Assembly (NCBI GenBank): GCA_946186175.1
Contig: CAMHMG010000123.1
Span: 1 to 8,933 of the forward strand
Length of the DNA: 8,933 nt
Direction: 5' to 3'
From: an uncultured Clostridia bacterium
Lineage (GTDB): Bacteria > Bacillota > Clostridia > Lachnospirales > Lachnospiraceae
This document shows positions 7,401 to 8,933 of this stretch, piece after piece. The translations under genes were made by a program, and so were the position numbers. Each line of letters begins with the position of its first letter. Positions within the stretch are counted from its first letter, which is position 1. The notes beneath the pieces were generated by a model, which did not search any database, was not told the DNA's origin, and was given only the letters and a program-made list of their open reading frames with translations.

Positions 7401-8219
7401 AGAAAAAATCAGGAATTAAAAAAAGACGGTATGCTTGTAAAAGAATCTCCTAGTGGTCTTGAAAAAGCGTCTTCTTCTATACAGAAAGCTGCAATTGGTA
7501 AGGCTAAAGAAGCGGGCAGAAAGAAATCTGATGAGTACAATTGGAACTTACTTCGTCCGATTGGAAACGTGGCCGGAGATATTCTTCATCGCAGTATGGA
7601 ACTTTTGGTTGGAAGAAAATTTGTAGGAACCGGAACAGATATAAAGTCCACTGTTATGCAGGCTGTTGCGGAAAATAGTGATAGACTCCATATGATCAGG
7701 GAAAAGATGGTAAAAGATCTGGTAAAAGAAGGGTATACCGAGAAAGCAGAGGAGATTGACGAGGAGAAGACAAAGGACATAGTTACTGAGTTTATTACAT
7801 CCTGTGCAGTCGCATACGATACTTACCTTGATGAAATATGGAACGAGGTGGCTAATGTATATCCTGAAGTTCATTTTTCTTACGAGGAGAAGGATGATAA
7901 TGATCCGGCTGTTACTGTGTGGATGAATGGAACGGCGGATCTTATCATGGAGATGAAGGACGGCACTTATCATCTGATTGATTATAAATCTGATAACGAT
8001 TTTCGTTTAACAGAGGAAGAAATGAATTCTACTCTAAGTGAGAAATATACACCACAACTTGATGTGTATCGGGGAGTGATTCAGAAAATGCTTGGTGCTG
8101 ACAAAAAGAACATAAAAACAGGGATTATTTCGTTTTCTCAAAAGGATAAGGATGGTAATATTATTCTTGATAATAAAGTGCGGGTTCGCTACACTGAGTT
8201 GTATGGTAGTTATGTATAA
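4488..8219 (+). CDS. addA: AddA-like UvrD-family helicase with C-terminal RecB-type nuclease
   Basis: A 1243-residue protein, matching full-length AddA. It should be the ATP-driven 3'-5' helicase and second nuclease of the heterodimer with the preceding AddB-like subunit, acting on double-strand DNA ends. Superfamily 1A motifs are all present: Walker A G-A-G-A-G-K-T-T (28-35), Ia T-F-T-N-A-A-A-E-E-L (58-67), T-I-H-S-F (99-103), II V-D-E-F-Q-D-T-D (415-422), III G-D-P-K-Q-S-I-Y-R-F-R-G (451-462), IV N-Y-R-S (489-492), V N-L-H-K-T-K-G-L-E-G (800-809) and VI Y-V-A-V-T-R-A (867-873). The nuclease has H1034, D1151, D1165-Y-K1167 and Q1190/Y1194, so it looks active. The N-terminus lacks the usual T-x-x-Q-x-x-A-I Q-motif; T-E-E-E-M-R-K-E-I stands there. 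A lysine-rich linker (about 890-1025) joins helicase and nuclease. The ATG overlaps the AddB-like stop by one base, with GAGGAGG at 4474-4480, so translation is probably coupled. Confidence 0.93.
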   Translation: MRADGMTEEEMRKEIETNLNLNMFVEAGAGAGKTTLIVRRIVNMLLSGVEPGEIVVITFTNAAAEELRGRIISKVTERAKDDPKMEDKLHHMNDMNISTIHSFCNILLHEQGLVAKLPIDLEMLQGLDEIKEKKEYFDAFLNTLESTDWDDLEANMGPKGSRYIIRKNMEELYMKMVDLPEDTNIIIPEPVDEAAQKQAFEILKAIVFGDSVKGIPTLEERILSALNECIKPEKAGAISSLPASFSDAEAEYCGKGKAPFKKEISDVLLADHTIDSENTVYKLILNKEEYTFLSKGKFKAIIDKEKLEEANKKISEEINQLLTSNLREMLPVLKCKDEEKTSITYQEALNTENEKNGYGILVARYAKKAREYYRDKSKKNRITNDRLLELTRDLILNENKSALEYFSKKYTRFFVDEFQDTDRIQESFIYRLATEVNDESKLKDGALFVVGDPKQSIYRFRGAQPAVYFYTKSKMENLDNSKVYELSYNYRSNSDVISWVNDKFEEADKITPIVDEEGISYTYQRMTEIKQAAEADNVVSGVYHLGLPDAERHIGKVTRSLKTKTESLDGYVYNSGESDDDIRNVVNLILDLTKKDKDGKGYFKITRYNDDHQPYADDIKRSDFLLISHNKKRMEAYVMAMKKSGIPVVLDGEEDMKADKGLVVYVRLYQYLVNPRDSFYRIGAEEALRETIHIKNEKELHELSERILDCLYEDAKSMSAYGMAEYLERQVSVLFDKNIAVSQVKTLSSQAHIRQMIENLCVKVTGTGIEFAEAMQEYLDTKVEHELSLDKELDAVRFMNLHKTKGLEGNIVIILDRQGNDEFAVTDCMDENRYYPGASFWTALKKYNEIQEKAKKSEGAEFHRLEYVAVTRAAQAVIFMEVLKRNGLFAKQILTGPIDKKELDATQLEDAIQNKTIYKSMDKKSYSYKICQSYNIREIINNIIPKDKIVNKPYEADNPKSYTARQDDYASRKNQELKKDGMLVKESPSGLEKASSSIQKAAIGKAKEAGRKKSDEYNWNLLRPIGNVAGDILHRSMELLVGRKFVGTGTDIKSTVMQAVAENSDRLHMIREKMVKDLVKEGYTEKAEEIDEEKTKDIVTEFITSCAVAYDTYLDEIWNEVANVYPEVHFSYEEKDDNDPAVTVWMNGTADLIMEMKDGTYHLIDYKSDNDFRLTEEEMNSTLSEKYTPQLDVYRGVIQKMLGADKKNIKTGIISFSQKDKDGNIILDNKVRVRYTELYGSYV

Positions 8220-8230
8220 GAAAAAATATG

Positions 8231-8274
8231 AGGGAGCATATCTTAATTAATGATAAGATATGCTCCCTTTTTTT
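8231..8274 (+). terminator. Strong hairpin terminator after the AddA-like gene (copy 2)
   Basis: AGGGAGCATATCTTA (8231-8245) and TAAGATATGCTCCCT (8254-8268) form a perfect 15-bp stem around an 8-base loop. A run of Ts to 8274 follows and an A-run (8221-8226) precedes it, so it may also work on the opposite strand. It starts 12 bases after the stop codon and closes the two-gene operon. It is nearly identical to the hairpin at 816-856, which lies before the operon. Confidence 0.93.
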
Positions 8275-8284
8275 GAATTTAGAC

Positions 8285-8304
8285 AATTGCGAAACTCATT
8301 GAAA
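8285..8304 (+). repeat. Imperfect 20-base direct repeat, copy A
   Basis: AATTGCGAAACTCATTGAAA recurs at 8490-8509 with a single mismatch, 205 bases apart. In this copy the CGAAACTC part is also the left arm of an 8-bp inverted repeat with 8317-8324. Nothing coding overlaps it. Confidence 0.75.
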
Positions 8305-8367
8305 GAATGGAAATTAGAGTTTCGAAATCACCTTATTGTTGAATTGCTTGATGATTTAATAATCTGC

Positions 8368-8396
8368 TTTAAAAAATCAGATTATTGTGGTAAAAT
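8368..8396 (+). promoter_or_regulatory. Candidate promoter for the surface-protein gene
   Basis: An extended -10, TG-G-TAAAAT (8388-8396), lies 17 bases after a weak -35-like TTTAAA (8368-8373). It would give a leader of about 160 bases. The -35 falls in the loop of the inverted repeat 8358-8386, and a small dyad at 8416-8430 lies about 20 bases after the -10, so both could be regulator sites. This is consensus matching only. Confidence 0.35.
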
Positions 8397-8415
8397 ATTA
8401 CTATATGTGTGAAAT

Positions 8416-8430
8416 TATACGCCGCGTATA
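8416..8430 (+). promoter_or_regulatory. Small dyad just downstream of the candidate promoter
   Basis: TATACG and CGTATA are perfect inverted arms around a 3-base CCG centre. Size and position suit a homodimeric regulator operator overlapping the start of a transcript, but the regulator is unknown and a 6-bp dyad can arise by chance. Confidence 0.25.
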
Positions 8431-8489
8431 CAGAAGTGGTGTAAAGCATTGATTTTACTGAGCTTTAATTAGTGAAATAAACTATAGCT

Positions 8490-8509
8490 AATTGCTAAAC
8501 TCATTGAAA
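8490..8509 (+). repeat. Imperfect 20-base direct repeat, copy B
   Basis: AATTGCTAAACTCATTGAAA differs from the copy at 8285-8304 by one base. It ends in TTGAAA (8504-8509), which could serve as a -35 for a TAATAA at 8525-8530, but the 15-base spacing is short. It lies 54 bases before the surface-protein start. Confidence 0.75.
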
Positions 8510-8563
8510 TATGCGTAGCTCAAATAATAAAAAGAGAGGAATACCGTTAGGAGGAATAGGATT

Positions 8564-8933
8564 ATGGAACACAAATATGGGGAGAAACATTCACTGAAAA
8601 AGCTGTTGATTATGACCTTTATTTTCTGCGCAGCATTTATTTCAATTGGGAAGGTGAAGAAGGTGCATGCGACAGAGTGGTACGAAAGCTATGATTATTC
8701 TATAGATTCTAATGCCAAAACGATTACTATCAAATCTTCTAAAGGAACACTTGGTGCGACTGCTACAGTGCCGGGAAGTACGACGATTGGTGAAGTAACT
8801 TATACAACAATACTTAATAATGCATCCGGCGGTCCTTCAAGTTTATGGGCAGCAGATAAAGATAATTTGACATCCTTAACAATTCAGAGCGGTGTTAAGG
8901 CGGCAGCGGGATGTCATCATTTATTCAATAATT
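8564..8933 (+). CDS. Secreted surface protein, probably BspA-like leucine-rich repeat (3' end outside window)
   Basis: The first 123 residues are visible and the frame stays open to the window edge. AGGAGGA at 8549-8555 lies 8 bases before the ATG, which fixes the start. A signal peptide is clear: a basic n-region (K-K, residues 12-13), a hydrophobic core L-L-I-M-T-F-I-F-C-A-A-F (14-25) and a likely cleavage after V-H-A (residue 36). The mature part starts T-E-W-Y and is rich in S, T and G, with short beta-like segments (A-K-T-I-T-I-K). It then reaches D-N-L-T-S-L-T-I-Q-S-G-V-K and C-H-H-L-F-N-N (100-123), which resembles the start of BspA-type repeats (C-x-x-L-F-x-N followed by L-x-x-L-D-L). 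Export is well supported. The BspA assignment is inference from a partial repeat; anchoring signals would lie downstream. Confidence 0.8.
   Translation, partial: MEHKYGEKHSLKKLLIMTFIFCAAFISIGKVKKVHATEWYESYDYSIDSNAKTITIKSSKGTLGATATVPGSTTIGEVTYTTILNNASGGPSSLWAADKDNLTSLTIQSGVKAAAGCHHLFNN

Larger units (their letters stand above)
8275..8563 (+). other. Repeat-rich noncoding region before the surface-protein gene
   Basis: Nearly 290 bases with no supported gene. It is dense in short symmetric elements. CGAAACTC (8290-8297) is inverted as GAGTTTCG (8317-8324). AATAATCTG (8358-8366) is inverted as CAGATTATT (8378-8386). TATACG-ccg-CGTATA lies at 8416-8430, and a 20-base direct repeat is at 8285-8304 and 8490-8509. 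None has a U-tract, so these look more like regulator sites or leader structure than terminators. Confidence 0.6.

Noticed and set aside
7548..7973. 141-codon minus-strand open frame
   Set aside because: It lies wholly inside the nuclease domain of the AddA-like gene, whose active-site residues are read on the + strand; it is a shadow frame.
1228..8219. Novel antiphage defence system
   Set aside because: Both proteins are explained by the AddAB recombination nuclease family, and no other defence gene, integrase or prophage gene is in the window. Divergence alone does not show a defence role.
8358..8386. Inverted repeat as a terminator
   Set aside because: The 9-bp AT-rich stem has an 11-base loop and is followed by GTGG rather than a U-tract.

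Overview
The window looks like low-GC Firmicutes chromosome, most probably Clostridia and perhaps Lachnospiraceae. This rests on AT-rich DNA, strong AGGAGG-type ribosome binding sites, factor-independent terminators with U-tracts, an AddAB-type recombination nuclease rather than RecBCD, and the start of a secreted protein that resembles BspA-like surface proteins. No mobile-element gene, CRISPR array, rRNA or tRNA is visible. All supported genes lie on the + strand.

Layout. (1) Positions 1-741 hold a five-helix membrane protein whose true N-terminus is unclear, followed by a 64-residue Cro/C1-type regulator. The pair is a common membrane protein plus XRE module. It ends at a hairpin terminator (816-856). 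(2) Positions 857-1109 have no convincing gene. They hold a GC-richer stretch with a short GC hairpin and an extended -10 promoter candidate. A possible 32-codon ORF with its own Shine-Dalgarno follows at 1110-1208. (3) Positions 1228-8219 are a two-gene operon of about 7 kb. The first gene encodes an AddB-like PD-(D/E)XK nuclease of 1086 residues with the four cysteines of an Fe-S clasp but no N-terminal Walker A. The second encodes an AddA-like UvrD-family helicase-nuclease of 1243 residues with every helicase motif and the nuclease motif intact. They overlap by one base (TAATG). (4) A 15-bp perfect stem-loop terminator at 8231-8274 closes the operon and is nearly identical to the terminator at 816-856, so the operon is bracketed by two copies of one hairpin. 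(5) Positions 8275-8563 are noncoding and rich in repeats and dyads. (6) From 8564 an exported, probably BspA-like leucine-rich-repeat surface protein runs off the end.

Working together, the AddA/AddB-like pair should form a heterodimer that unwinds and resects double-strand DNA ends, with a nuclease domain in each subunit. The helicase N-terminus (few recognisable Q-motif residues, a V-E-A-G-A-G-A-G-K-T Walker A), the missing AddB Walker A and the wider cysteine spacing suggest a divergent AddAB lineage or paralogue rather than the textbook Bacillus enzyme. I cannot tell whether the genome has another addAB. The best leads are this divergence, the twin terminators around the operon, the unexplained leader before the AddB-like gene, and a possible frameshift in the first gene.
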